Shown here: positions 16,302-23,799 of the stretch, piece after piece
Layout: each line of letters starts with the position of its first letter
Numbering within the stretch: the stretch's first letter is position 1
Source of the DNA: Methylotuvimicrobium buryatense 5G
GTDB lineage: Bacteria; Pseudomonadota; Gammaproteobacteria; Methylococcales; Methylomonadaceae
Assembly: GCF_000341735.1 (NCBI RefSeq)
Contig: NZ_KB455576.1
Span: 18,732-82,731, forward strand
Direction: 5' to 3'
DNA length: 64,000 nucleotides
The notes under the pieces: generated by a model
The model's database searches: none
What the model saw: the letters and a program-made list of their open reading frames with translations, nothing else
Told to the model about the DNA's origin: nothing
Program-made: the position numbers and the translations under genes

Positions 16302-16709
16302 ATGCCACCTTTGACCATCGGCAAACTTGCCAAACAAACCGAAGTTACCATCGAAACCATTCGTCACTATCAACGTATTGGCTTACTGACGGAACCCGCG
16401 AAACCCGAAGGAGGTTATCGAGTTTATTCAGCTGATTCGATTACTCAACTCCGCTTCATCAAACGCGCTCAACAGGCAGGATTTACCTTGAAGGAAATTG
16501 CCACCTTGTTATCGCTTGACGGGGCGCATTGTGCCGATGTACGACGACACGCCGAGCAAAAATGCCAGCAGATCGATCAACAAATCAAGGATTTAAAGGC
16601 TCTCCATCAGGTATTGGAAACCCTGGTCAATGATTGTCAACAGACAGCTTCAACCGCGCGTTGCGCCATTCTCGATGCGTTTTGCGATGATGCATCAATC
16701 AAATCCTGA
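16302..16709 (+). CDS. merR: Mercury-responsive regulator MerR
   Basis: A 135-residue MerR-family regulator. The N-terminal winged HTH is TIGKLAKQTEVTIETIRHYQRIGLL, followed by the YSADSITQLRFIKRAQQAGFTLKEI segment. Three Cys in positions matching the Hg-binding trio of MerR are visible: HCADVRRHAEQK, VNDCQQ and ARCAILDAF. It is on the same strand as and upstream of merT, not divergent as in Tn501. It should bind the promoter at 16735-16766. Confidence 0.9.
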   Translation: MPPLTIGKLAKQTEVTIETIRHYQRIGLLTEPAKPEGGYRVYSADSITQLRFIKRAQQAGFTLKEIATLLSLDGAHCADVRRHAEQKCQQIDQQIKDLKALHQVLETLVNDCQQTASTARCAILDAFCDDASIKS

Positions 16710-16734
16710 TTGTAAATAAGTCACCATCGACCAC

Positions 16735-16766
16735 TTGACTCTGTTCTTAACAACAGGGTTTAAGCT
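16735..16766 (+). promoter_or_regulatory. MerR-type promoter/operator of merTP
   Basis: A -35 box TTGACT is separated from TTAAGC/TAAGCT by 19-20 bp, the long spacer MerR proteins act on. Between them is the dyad CTGTT-CTTAAC-AACAG. Confidence 0.7.
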
Positions 16767-16806
16767 TCTTGCCAGCATTGAACATTGTTTGGTTGAGGAG
16801 ATTCGC

Positions 16807-17175
16807 ATGAATACAGACCCTGAAACACCCATTAACACCCCATCATGGTTAGGTATCGGCGCGCTCTTGGCCGCTATAGGGGCTTCGGCATGCTGTGTCG
16901 GACCCTTTTTACTTGTATCTTTAGGTATTGGCGGTGCATGGATGAGCACGTTGACGGGACTGGAACCGGTCCGTCCATTTTTCATCATCCTGACCCTGGT
17001 CTTTATGGCGTTAGGGTATCGAAAACTCTATCTAATGCCTCACCACTGTGAAGAAGGTGAAAACTGTGCCACATCCGACATTCAACGCCGACAACGCCTG
17101 ATGTTTTGGTTGAGTTCCGCATTCATTTTGATACTGCTGGCCTTTCCCTGGTTAGCGCCTTTTTTCATGGCTTGA
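16807..17175 (+). CDS. merT: Mercuric ion transporter MerT
   Basis: A 122-residue inner-membrane protein with three hydrophobic helices. The first helix has the vicinal Cys pair in ASACCVGPFLLVSLGIGGAW, the hallmark of MerT, and a second Cys pair occurs in the loop (HHCEEGENCA). It takes Hg(II) from MerP into the cytoplasm. Start at 16807 follows GAGGAG. It directly precedes merP. Confidence 0.9.
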   Translation: MNTDPETPINTPSWLGIGALLAAIGASACCVGPFLLVSLGIGGAWMSTLTGLEPVRPFFIILTLVFMALGYRKLYLMPHHCEEGENCATSDIQRRQRLMFWLSSAFILILLAFPWLAPFFMA

Positions 17176-17187
17176 GAGGATTCCGAT

Positions 17188-17514
17188 ATGACCATTAAAT
17201 CCAGTTTGTTTATTTTAAGCTTGTCATCAAGTGTGTTGTGGATGCCGGCAGCACAGGCTGAAACGACTGTTGCACAGCCAAACCGGCAGCAAACGGTAAC
17301 GCTGAACATAGAAAACATGACCTGTGCCATGTGTACAGTCACCATCAAAAAAGCCTTGCAGAAAGTCGAAGGGGTACAAGAAGTGACTGTCGATTACGAT
17401 TCAAAAACGGCCACCATCACCTTCGATAGCCAAAAAACCGATAGTGCAGCCTTGATCAAAGCCACGACGGATGCTGGTTATCCGGGTTCCCTTGCCACAC
17501 CTGTTGCTCGATAA
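17188..17514 (+). CDS. merP: Periplasmic mercury-binding protein MerP
   Basis: A 108-residue protein with a signal peptide (SSLFILSLSSSVLWMPAAQA) followed by one HMA domain. The metal-binding motif is NMTCAMCTVTIKKAL, differing by one residue from the usual TCAACP. It passes Hg(II) to MerT. The gene is 12 bases after merT. Confidence 0.9.
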   Translation: MTIKSSLFILSLSSSVLWMPAAQAETTVAQPNRQQTVTLNIENMTCAMCTVTIKKALQKVEGVQEVTVDYDSKTATITFDSQKTDSAALIKATTDAGYPGSLATPVAR

Positions 17515-17529
17515 AGCAAGGATACATCT

Positions 17530-17967
17530 ATGTCTGATTGCTGCTGCCCCACCAATACATCCACCAAAACTAAACAGATTTGTCCTGAGTGTGGCGCCAC
17601 TTGTAAAAGTGTCGGTATGTCTACGCTTTACCATCAAGTCCGGTTTCCAGAGAATCAGGCGCTCATCACTGACAGCTATTATTTTTGCCTGGTAAAAACT
17701 TGCTCAATTGCTTACTTCTCCAACGCAGGCAACACTTTACCCAAACAGCTTTTACGAAGCTGTCAAGCGATCCAAAACGACGCGCTTTGTTACTGTTTTG
17801 ATATTGACGCCGAGCAATATTTATCGGCGTTAAAAGCTCAGCGTGCGGAACCGATAAAGGATTTTGTCATGCAACGCACCCAAGCTGGGGAATGTGCCTG
17901 TGAAATCAGGAACCCGTCAGGCCAATGTTGTTTAGCAAATTTTAAATATCTGGAAACAAGCCATTGA
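17530..17967 (+). CDS. Iron-sulfur cluster-binding metallochaperone (CopZ N-terminal-domain-like)
   Basis: A 145-residue Cys-rich protein: CCCP at the start, CPECGATCKSV near residue 18, then YYFCLVKTCSIAYFS and CYCFDID, and a C-terminal CACEIRNPSGQCCL. The pattern matches the [2Fe-2S]/zinc N-terminal domain of CopZ-type chaperones often found after merTP. It follows merP by 15 bases. No MerA reductase follows, so its role may be in handling or sensing the imported metal. Confidence 0.75.
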   Translation: MSDCCCPTNTSTKTKQICPECGATCKSVGMSTLYHQVRFPENQALITDSYYFCLVKTCSIAYFSNAGNTLPKQLLRSCQAIQNDALCYCFDIDAEQYLSALKAQRAEPIKDFVMQRTQAGECACEIRNPSGQCCLANFKYLETSH

Positions 17968-18115
17968 GACACGCTCATATAGGGATAACTCCGAACTGAT
18001 GCGAACAAGCCAAAAACTTATGCTATAGATTCACTCCGAAGTCTTAGCGTACTATTTTTTCCGAATTCTGCGGCTATCCCTTATACGTAGCTAAATTTAG
18101 TTCATTAACTTTCTA

Positions 18116-18964
18116 TTAGAGTTCAAATGCCCATTGCGGTACTCCTTGGTCTAGTAATTCTCGTTTATTGTTCAGGAATAGCTGGTGCGCTCGCGGATTG
18201 CCAGACGCAGCATCCGAGCAATCGATATGCCAGTGCCGAAGAAAATATCCCACCAAACAAACTCTCAAGGTCACATATTTCGCATCTTCAACAATGTCAT
18301 AGTCCATGCGAATCGTCTCTGGATGTTCGGCTTTAGGATGCGGTATAAGCTTTAGACACACTTCATTGTTCCATTCAGGGTCTTGATCCAGTCTAATTTC
18401 AGATAAGTCGCCTTCAATGGTGGCACTAAATCTCGCTAAGTTGTAGTCGCGAAACTCTTGGTGCTCATGAGCATAGCACCTGACGTGCCAACGCAAACCA
18501 TCATTCACAAGCGCAACTGGAGACAAAGTACGCGTCTTTCTACCTTTAGAAAGAGATCCGTACTCAGCAGACATTTTGCGATGCTGGTAAATGCATCTGG
18601 TAATAGTAGCAACCACAGACAAAGGCAATTTTCGCTTGATGCTGAAATTTACCCAAATAGGAAGTCGTCCTGCATGCTCTGTATCAATTGCTATGGCACG
18701 CTCACCGGCCAACGAGTACAACGCTTGATCGATGTCATGAGTAAAGTGTGGCTTTCCATTCGAGAAGACATAACACTTTTTCTTCAGATCGTAGTGCAAT
18801 ACATTCGGCGCAAGTTCGGTGTAGAGAGAAAGGTCTTTTGTCGCTGCCGGCTCGCTGATTCCGAATCGTGAAACCAAGTCTTTTCGGCTAACCCGACCTA
18901 AAAATAAAGCTAAAAACTCTAAGTAGAACAATCGTTCACGTTGAATATCTCGATAATGAGACAT
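18116..18964 (-). CDS. WYL-domain transcriptional regulator (BrxR/CapW-like)
   Basis: A 282-residue protein with an N-terminal winged helix (RERLFYLEFLALFLGRVSRKDLVSRFGISEPAATKDLSLY), a central WYL domain (SPVALVNDGLRWHVRCYAHEHQEFRDYNLARF) and a C-terminal WCX region. Length and order match BrxR and CapW, which repress phage-defence operons. It is divergent from the ubiquitin-like operon starting at 19165 and probably represses it through the palindrome at 19042-19069. The end lies just outside the mer transposon. Confidence 0.85.
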   Translation of the reverse strand: MSHYRDIQRERLFYLEFLALFLGRVSRKDLVSRFGISEPAATKDLSLYTELAPNVLHYDLKKKCYVFSNGKPHFTHDIDQALYSLAGERAIAIDTEHAGRLPIWVNFSIKRKLPLSVVATITRCIYQHRKMSAEYGSLSKGRKTRTLSPVALVNDGLRWHVRCYAHEHQEFRDYNLARFSATIEGDLSEIRLDQDPEWNNEVCLKLIPHPKAEHPETIRMDYDIVEDAKYVTLRVCLVGYFLRHWHIDCSDAASGNPRAHQLFLNNKRELLDQGVPQWAFEL

Positions 18965-19041
18965 AACTCAATTCCTGATAAATAATAAATCATACCGCAC
19001 ATAGATATAAAAGATGTCATGATATTTATTACGACCACGTA

Positions 19042-19069
19042 AAAAATATCTTAATTTTAAGATATTTTT
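19042..19069. promoter_or_regulatory. Palindromic operator between WYL regulator and ubiquitin-like operon
   Basis: Arms AAAAATATCTTAA and TTAAGATATTTTT with a 2-bp centre, perfect over 13 bp. It lies 77 bp from the WYL start and about 95 bp before the peptide gene. A -10-like TATAGT follows at about 19084, so bound repressor would block that promoter. Confidence 0.65.
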
Positions 19070-19164
19070 AAGATGTCTGGCTTATAGTAACCCTGTGTTA
19101 GAGATACCACTGAGTTAACACCATAATGTTTTATTAAACCAACCTTGATCCAAAGGAGCTTTAT

Positions 19165-19287
19165 ATGAATCACCCAAATAAGCCTGGCCACCCAGAACAT
19201 CCGGATGTTCCGCCAGGGCCACCTAGTAATCGTCCCAATCCTGGACACGGAGCCCCCAAACCGCCCAATCACCGTCCGGTGGGCTGA
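19165..19287 (+). CDS. 40-residue Pro/His/Asn-rich peptide ending in Gly; first gene of the E2-E1-JAMM operon
   Basis: A 40-codon gene with a strong ribosome site (AAAGGAG, seven bases before ATG). The peptide starts MNHPNKPGHPEH and ends KPPNHRPVG, with about 14 Pro and no predicted fold. Its stop codon is one base before the start of the E2-E1 gene, so the two are translationally coupled. A free C-terminal Gly is what an E1 enzyme adenylates, so the peptide could be the modifier or the substrate of the conjugation enzymes next door. This is inference; I know no characterised homologue. Confidence 0.7.
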   Translation: MNHPNKPGHPEHPDVPPGPPSNRPNPGHGAPKPPNHRPVG

Positions 19288-19288
19288 T

Positions 19289-21037
19289 ATGAAAGGATGG
19301 TGGCATCGTTACCCCGAAGCTTTTGAGGCTGAGAAAGCCGCCCTCAATGCCCTTGGGTGTATCTGGGAAATTGATAAGGTAGCCATGGAGCGTGGCCGCC
19401 TTGTTATTCATATTGTGCTTCTGCAAGAGGTGCCGTCTAATCTGACTGCTGAATATCCAGATACTTACCCCTACTTTCCACCTCATGTTTTTCTCCAGGG
19501 TCAACTGCTTCAACGTCATCAACATCCTGTTGGAAGAAATTTATGTTTATTGGCTCGGGAGGGCGAAGATTGGCTCCCCGGCCAGGATACGTTGGCAGGA
19601 CTACTGCAAGAACAGTTTCCGAAGATATTGGCCGTGAATGCAGTCGATCTATCTTCTCCTTTTGTAGCCGAGATAGAAGATCATGTCAGCGAGCCTCTCT
19701 CTTCGTTTCTGAGGTATCCGCCAGATTGTGCTATCGTAGTTCCCGATGTGTGTCCATCTACAGATATTCCTGCCGGCCGTTTAACGTTGAAGGTCCGCCC
19801 CTATCAAAAGGACAATTTAAAGGAGGCTCCATCCGTCAGTGGCATGGTGACAATGATTACCGATATGCCCCGGAAGACGTTGTTCACTTCTTCGATAATC
19901 CCCTCTGGTTACTCTGAATCACTAGAAGGTTTTTGGTTGCGCTTACCAGAACGGCCTCCTTTGGAAGAGATTCCAAATCTAGCGAACTTTTTGCTGAAGC
20001 GTATGGAAGCTGACGTTCCTGCGGTTGGAAAGGCGCTCAAAGCTGGTAAGCGTGGGCAGGTTTTTATCGCAGGCTTTGTTTATCAGGATGAGATGACATG
20101 GCGGGCCACCTCTGATGATTGGCTCTTCGTAGCTATCAGAATCCAGCATCCAGCAAAAGGCCCACATTCCGCACAAGCACGTTTACAGCTCATTCGCACT
20201 GATTGGGGAGGAGAAAAAGCTTGGATGCAACGTGTGCCGGCTCTCCGACCTGTACGTGCAAAGTCGGCTTTGATTGTAGGATTGGGTAGTCTCGGATCGC
20301 CGCTAACTTTGCAGTTGGCACGCGCAGGAATTGGAGTACTGCATCTTATTGATTTCGACCAATTACAGGTAGGCAATACTGTACGTTGGGCATTGGGTTG
20401 GGGATCTGCCGGTCTCTCCAAAAACTTGGCACTACAAGCTCATATCCTCAATGATTATCCTTATACGCAAGTGCATACTTATGACTTACGGATCGGGGCA
20501 TCTAATCATGTAGATGAGCATACCCTTTCTGATTATGATCGCGTTCGCTTGGTGTGCGAGCAGGTGAATTTGATAATTGACGCCTCCGCCAACTACCGGG
20601 TTAGCCACTTTTTGGCAGATCTCGCTCAGGAACTTGGTAAATCTTATTTGTGGTTGACAACGACCCACGGAGCATCTGGGGGCGTGGTTGGACGTATTAT
20701 TCCAGGTAAAACAGAAGGTTGCTGGCACTGTTTTCAGCATAAACTCGCTGATGGTTCAATACGTCGGCCGGCAGATACGGGAGGAGAAGAAATCCAACCA
20801 GGCGGCTGCTCACAACCAACCTTTATCGGTGCCGGAGTCGATAGCGATGAAATAGCTCTGCTTGCTGCCCGTCTTGCCATTTCTACCCTCAACTGCGGAG
20901 AATCCAATGGCTACCCTGATTTTTCATGGGATGTCGCAGTCGTCGATCTGCAACGGGCCGGCCTATCGATCGTGCCTGACTGGACGCCGTATACCCTAAA
21001 AGTTTCCATCGCATGCACCACGTGTAATTTGAGATGA
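19289..21037 (+). CDS. E2-E1 fusion protein (Cap2-like ubiquitin-type conjugating and activating enzyme)
   Basis: A 582-residue fusion. The N-terminal E2 domain (about 1-140) has the UBC signature: YPYFPPHVF, then HQHPVGRNLCLL with catalytic Cys86 and the Trp-Leu-Pro after it. A linker region follows. The C-terminal ThiF/E1 domain starts near 320 with the ATP-binding GLGSLGSP (331-338), IDFDQLQVGN, and candidate catalytic Cys507 in GGCSQPTF; a CxxC pair at 478-481 may bind zinc. The start at 19289 is fixed by coupling to the peptide gene. The closest relatives I know are Cap2 of type II CBASS, but no CD-NTase is present here. Confidence 0.88.
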   Translation: MKGWWHRYPEAFEAEKAALNALGCIWEIDKVAMERGRLVIHIVLLQEVPSNLTAEYPDTYPYFPPHVFLQGQLLQRHQHPVGRNLCLLAREGEDWLPGQDTLAGLLQEQFPKILAVNAVDLSSPFVAEIEDHVSEPLSSFLRYPPDCAIVVPDVCPSTDIPAGRLTLKVRPYQKDNLKEAPSVSGMVTMITDMPRKTLFTSSIIPSGYSESLEGFWLRLPERPPLEEIPNLANFLLKRMEADVPAVGKALKAGKRGQVFIAGFVYQDEMTWRATSDDWLFVAIRIQHPAKGPHSAQARLQLIRTDWGGEKAWMQRVPALRPVRAKSALIVGLGSLGSPLTLQLARAGIGVLHLIDFDQLQVGNTVRWALGWGSAGLSKNLALQAHILNDYPYTQVHTYDLRIGASNHVDEHTLSDYDRVRLVCEQVNLIIDASANYRVSHFLADLAQELGKSYLWLTTTHGASGGVVGRIIPGKTEGCWHCFQHKLADGSIRRPADTGGEEIQPGGCSQPTFIGAGVDSDEIALLAARLAISTLNCGESNGYPDFSWDVAVVDLQRAGLSIVPDWTPYTLKVSIACTTCNLR

Positions 21038-21525
21038 GTCACCTTTGGATTAGTGAAACGGCATTTCGGGATATGGTTGAAGAAGCTAATCGCGCATGCC
21101 CGATGGAGACAGGTGGGGTATTAGTGGGCTATTTTGCAGAGTTTGGTGAACCTGTAGTTTTTGCTGCCATTGGTCCAGGTCCCAATGCGATCCATCTCAA
21201 GAATCGGTTCATGCCTGATCATACTTGGCAATGCGAACAACTTGAAGGCATCTTTCAGAAATCTTCAGGAACATGGGTGTATTTGGGAGATTGGCACACC
21301 CATCCGGATTGCTCAGCTAGGATGAGTCGGCTGGACCAGCGGACGCTTCGAAGCATTGCAAAATTCAAACAGGCAGAGAATCCAAAACCTTTGATGTTAA
21401 TTGGCGGCTATTCCTCGTCCGATTGGGATTGTGCGGGTTACCAATACCTGGGTAACCGCCTATTTCGATTTTTGGTTTCATATAAACAGTGCAGTTTGCG
21501 CTTGTTTCCAATCCTTAATATTTAA
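21034..21525 (+). CDS. JAMM/MPN metallopeptidase (Cap3-like deubiquitinase-type)
   Basis: A 163-residue JAB-domain protease with the complete JAMM motif: Glu25 in METGGVLVG, then H88-T-H90 with S98 and D101 (DWHTHPDCSARMSRLD). It should bind one zinc and cleave isopeptide or peptide bonds after a C-terminal Gly. The gene overlaps the E2-E1 stop codon by four bases (ATGA), so the proteins are made together. Confidence 0.9.
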   Translation: MSHLWISETAFRDMVEEANRACPMETGGVLVGYFAEFGEPVVFAAIGPGPNAIHLKNRFMPDHTWQCEQLEGIFQKSSGTWVYLGDWHTHPDCSARMSRLDQRTLRSIAKFKQAENPKPLMLIGGYSSSDWDCAGYQYLGNRLFRFLVSYKQCSLRLFPILNI

Positions 21526-21550
21526 TATGAATTTTCCGTGTGAGGGAAAA

Positions 21551-21838
21551 ATGGCAAGAAGAAAACGTACCAGTCTTATTGAAGATTTACTTGAATTATC
21601 TTTTGAATTTACAAGTTTTTTTTGGCAAATAGGAGCAATGATAACTTGTTTATTATTTATTGGTGGTTTATACAGCGTAGATACTCTAATAATAAATTAC
21701 AGTCCACCTACTGAACTGATTGCTAAAATAATAAAAAATATACCATGGGTAATTTATTTATTACCCATGTTGTTATTTTTATTGTGTTTTGTTTTTGGTG
21801 TAGCAACCTACTCTGCTTATAAGAAACAAAATTTGTAA
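21551..21838 (+). CDS. Small two-helix membrane protein, N-terminus like membrane-anchored Mrr endonucleases
   Basis: A 95-residue protein. MARRKRTSLIEDLLEL followed by two long hydrophobic segments resembles the N-terminal membrane module of some Mrr-family proteins, but the nuclease domain is absent. GAGGG precedes the ATG. An IS66-family element inserted at the very end of the gene; removing it and one target copy gives the ending KKQNFY and an immediate stop, so the insertion changed only the last residues. Fourth gene of the ubiquitin-like operon; possible membrane effector. Confidence 0.6.
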   Translation: MARRKRTSLIEDLLELSFEFTSFFWQIGAMITCLLFIGGLYSVDTLIINYSPPTELIAKIIKNIPWVIYLLPMLLFLLCFVFGVATYSAYKKQNL

Positions 21839-23533
21839 CTACTCGCCCCATAGAATAAATCAAAAAAAGCTTGACAGGTTCTTGGCGTCTAAAAAGCGAA
21901 ATTGTGCAGCCCTGATTTAATTGCAGCCTTATTGGCAGCTCAGTGCGCGCAACGTGGATTTCGCGCGGTTCAAGGAGTTTAGCCTCAAAAATTCGGTTTA
22001 CAGCGCTCATACGCGGCCAGCGGAGGCCGAAAAAACCCATGATATGATGAGTTTGTCGAAAACTTACCCTATCAACGTGGATGGCCAACCTCGATAAAGC
22101 CTCGGTTCGAACTGAAGTCAGTCGCTTAAAAGCGGACTTCGAGAAGCTGTGTGCCGAAGGCAAAATCACCTGTGAAAGCCAGGCTATTATGACTAGCTTG
22201 TTCCTGGTGGTTGAATTGATACTGGCCATTTTTCTGGAACGCACCACGAAGAAGGATACGACCAATTCCAGCAAGCCTTCGTCGCAAACCGGCAAAGATG
22301 AATCGGCTTTAGGGCGGGCTGGCAGTAACGGTAAAGGCAAAGCCGATAACAAGGCTGCCGCGCAAAATAGGCGTACCGTGGAAACTGTGACGCTGTCCAA
22401 GGCCCTGACCTGTGATGTCTGCGGCGAAGATTTGACCGACGTCCCATGTTCGCACGTTGAAAGGCGCACCCAGATCGATATCGTGTTCGAGAAAGTGGTT
22501 GAACACGTCGATGCCGAAATTAAGCAATGCCCAACCTGCGAGGCCACGGTTAAAGGCCGGTTTCCAGCCGATCTGCACGGACCTTTGCAATATGGCGATG
22601 GCTTAAAAGCCTTTGTGATCAATCTACTGGTGTGCCAAATGGTTGCCTTGAATCGGGTTCAGAAGCTGCTGGCATCGATAATGGATGTAGTGATTAGCGA
22701 GGCCACCTTACTGAAGTTCGTATTGCGCTTGCATCAGGCTTTGGAAGCCTGGGAAATGCAGACCGTCGAACAAATTCTGAAAGCGCCCGTGATGCATGTG
22801 GATGAAACCTCGCTACGGGTGGACCGGAAAAATCACTGGATACACGTCTATTCAGCTGGCGACATCACGCTCAAATTTTTGCATCGAAAGCGAGGCAAGG
22901 AAGCCATCGAGTCGATTAATCTGATTCCGCGCTATGGTGGTGCCATCATCCATGATTGTTGGTCATCGTACTTCGCCTATCAACACTGCGGGCATGGCTT
23001 GTGTGGTTCACACTTGCTGCGCGAGCTCACTTTTATTGTGGATGCGCATGGCTATCGCTGGGCAAAAAACATGAAACGCTTATTGCAGGAAACCTGCGTT
23101 ACCGTCTCAAAAAGCGCCGACAAGAAACTGACAGTCATAGAACTGACCAACCTGCAAAAGCGCTACCGGGCCATCCTGACCCGCGGCGAAAAAGAGTTGC
23201 CCGTTATTCCACCCAAACCCAGTGGCAAACGCGGCAAGCTGGCCAAATCCGATGCGCACAACTTGTGGGAGCGCTTCAAGGTTCATGAAGCCGCCATACT
23301 GCTATTTGCCAAAGAACCGCATGTGGCGTTTACCAATAATCGTGCCGAGCAGGATTTACGCATGGCCAAAGTCAAACAAAAGGTCTCCGGCTGCTTTCGT
23401 GCCGAAGAGTATGCCCATGCTTATTGCCGAATATCCAGCTATCTGCAAACCATGGCTAATCGAGGCTATAATCCGCTCATCGCAATTCAAATGGCTCTTG
23501 CTGGGAACACGGCTATAGGGCGCGAGTAGTTAC
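21835..23533 (+). mobile_element. IS66-family insertion sequence (ISBst12-like), 1699 bp
   Basis: Terminal inverted repeats GTAACTACTCG and CGAGTAGTTAC, flanked by an exact 8-bp target duplication CAAAATTT (21827-21834 and 23534-23541). IS66 elements make 8-bp duplications and often start GTAA. Only one gene, the transposase, is present, which fits the ISBst12 subgroup. The clean target duplication means insertion is recent. Confidence 0.92.
22081..23529 (+). CDS. IS66-family transposase (TnpC-like)
   Basis: A 482-residue transposase. N-terminal zinc-finger region has TCDVCGEDL and QCPTCEA. The DDE residues lie in MHVDETSLRVD, IIHDCWSSYFAY and FTNNRAEQDLRMAKVKQKVSG, all conserved in IS66 transposases. 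The Leu/Lys-rich helix and TNSSKPSS segment near residue 62 are also typical. Intact, so the element may be active. Confidence 0.93.
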   Translation: MANLDKASVRTEVSRLKADFEKLCAEGKITCESQAIMTSLFLVVELILAIFLERTTKKDTTNSSKPSSQTGKDESALGRAGSNGKGKADNKAAAQNRRTVETVTLSKALTCDVCGEDLTDVPCSHVERRTQIDIVFEKVVEHVDAEIKQCPTCEATVKGRFPADLHGPLQYGDGLKAFVINLLVCQMVALNRVQKLLASIMDVVISEATLLKFVLRLHQALEAWEMQTVEQILKAPVMHVDETSLRVDRKNHWIHVYSAGDITLKFLHRKRGKEAIESINLIPRYGGAIIHDCWSSYFAYQHCGHGLCGSHLLRELTFIVDAHGYRWAKNMKRLLQETCVTVSKSADKKLTVIELTNLQKRYRAILTRGEKELPVIPPKPSGKRGKLAKSDAHNLWERFKVHEAAILLFAKEPHVAFTNNRAEQDLRMAKVKQKVSGCFRAEEYAHAYCRISSYLQTMANRGYNPLIAIQMALAGNTAIGRE

Positions 23534-23541
23534 CAAAATTT

Positions 23542-23799
23542 TTACTAAGTACACAAACTTTCAATTTAAAATTAAGTGAAAAAATGGTTTGCCGTGATTG
23601 TCCAAAATATCCTTGATTTATGAACATGAGATTGTCGAAGGCATAAAGCAAAGCCTGTATACACAGGCAGATTATCTGTGTTCAAAATATGGATCAGATT
23701 ACTTTGTATCACTATGTCAGCTTCATGGTAGCGTAAAGCCCTTTTTCCTGGAATTGACGGTCCACTTATTGATGCTATATCAGATGATGAGCGCGGACA
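23542..23799. other. Gap after the IS66 element; possible eroded frame
   Basis: About 260 bases. Codon-like stretches occur in two plus-strand frames (EHEIVEGIKQSL, then GIDGPLIDAISDDERG in another), suggesting an eroded gene, but I cannot identify it and call nothing. Confidence 0.25.

Larger units (their letters stand above)
16115..18080. mobile_element. Non-autonomous Tn3-family unit carrying a mer gene set
   Basis: The outer ends are 38-bp inverted repeats at 16115-16152 and 18043-18080, matching at about 34 of 38 bases, beginning GGGGTAGCCGCAGAATTCGG and GGGATAGCCGCAGAATTCGG. Their form and the closing CGYTAAG are typical of Tn3-family termini. Inside are only merR, merT, merP and a metallochaperone gene; there is no tnpA or tnpR. 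No 5-bp target duplication is evident (ATTGA versus TTATA). It would move only with a transposase supplied in trans. Confidence 0.8.

Noticed and set aside
16115..18080. 5-bp target duplication of the mer unit
   Set aside because: The flanks ATTGA and TTATA do not match, so no duplication is claimed.
19205..19288. Longer start for the E2-E1 protein at 19205
   Set aside because: It would overlap the peptide gene out of frame; the ATG at 19289, one base after the peptide stop, fits coupling and the E2 fold.
19165..21525. Operon as a type II CBASS locus
   Set aside because: No CD-NTase or CBASS effector gene is adjacent; only the Cap2/Cap3-like enzymes are shared.
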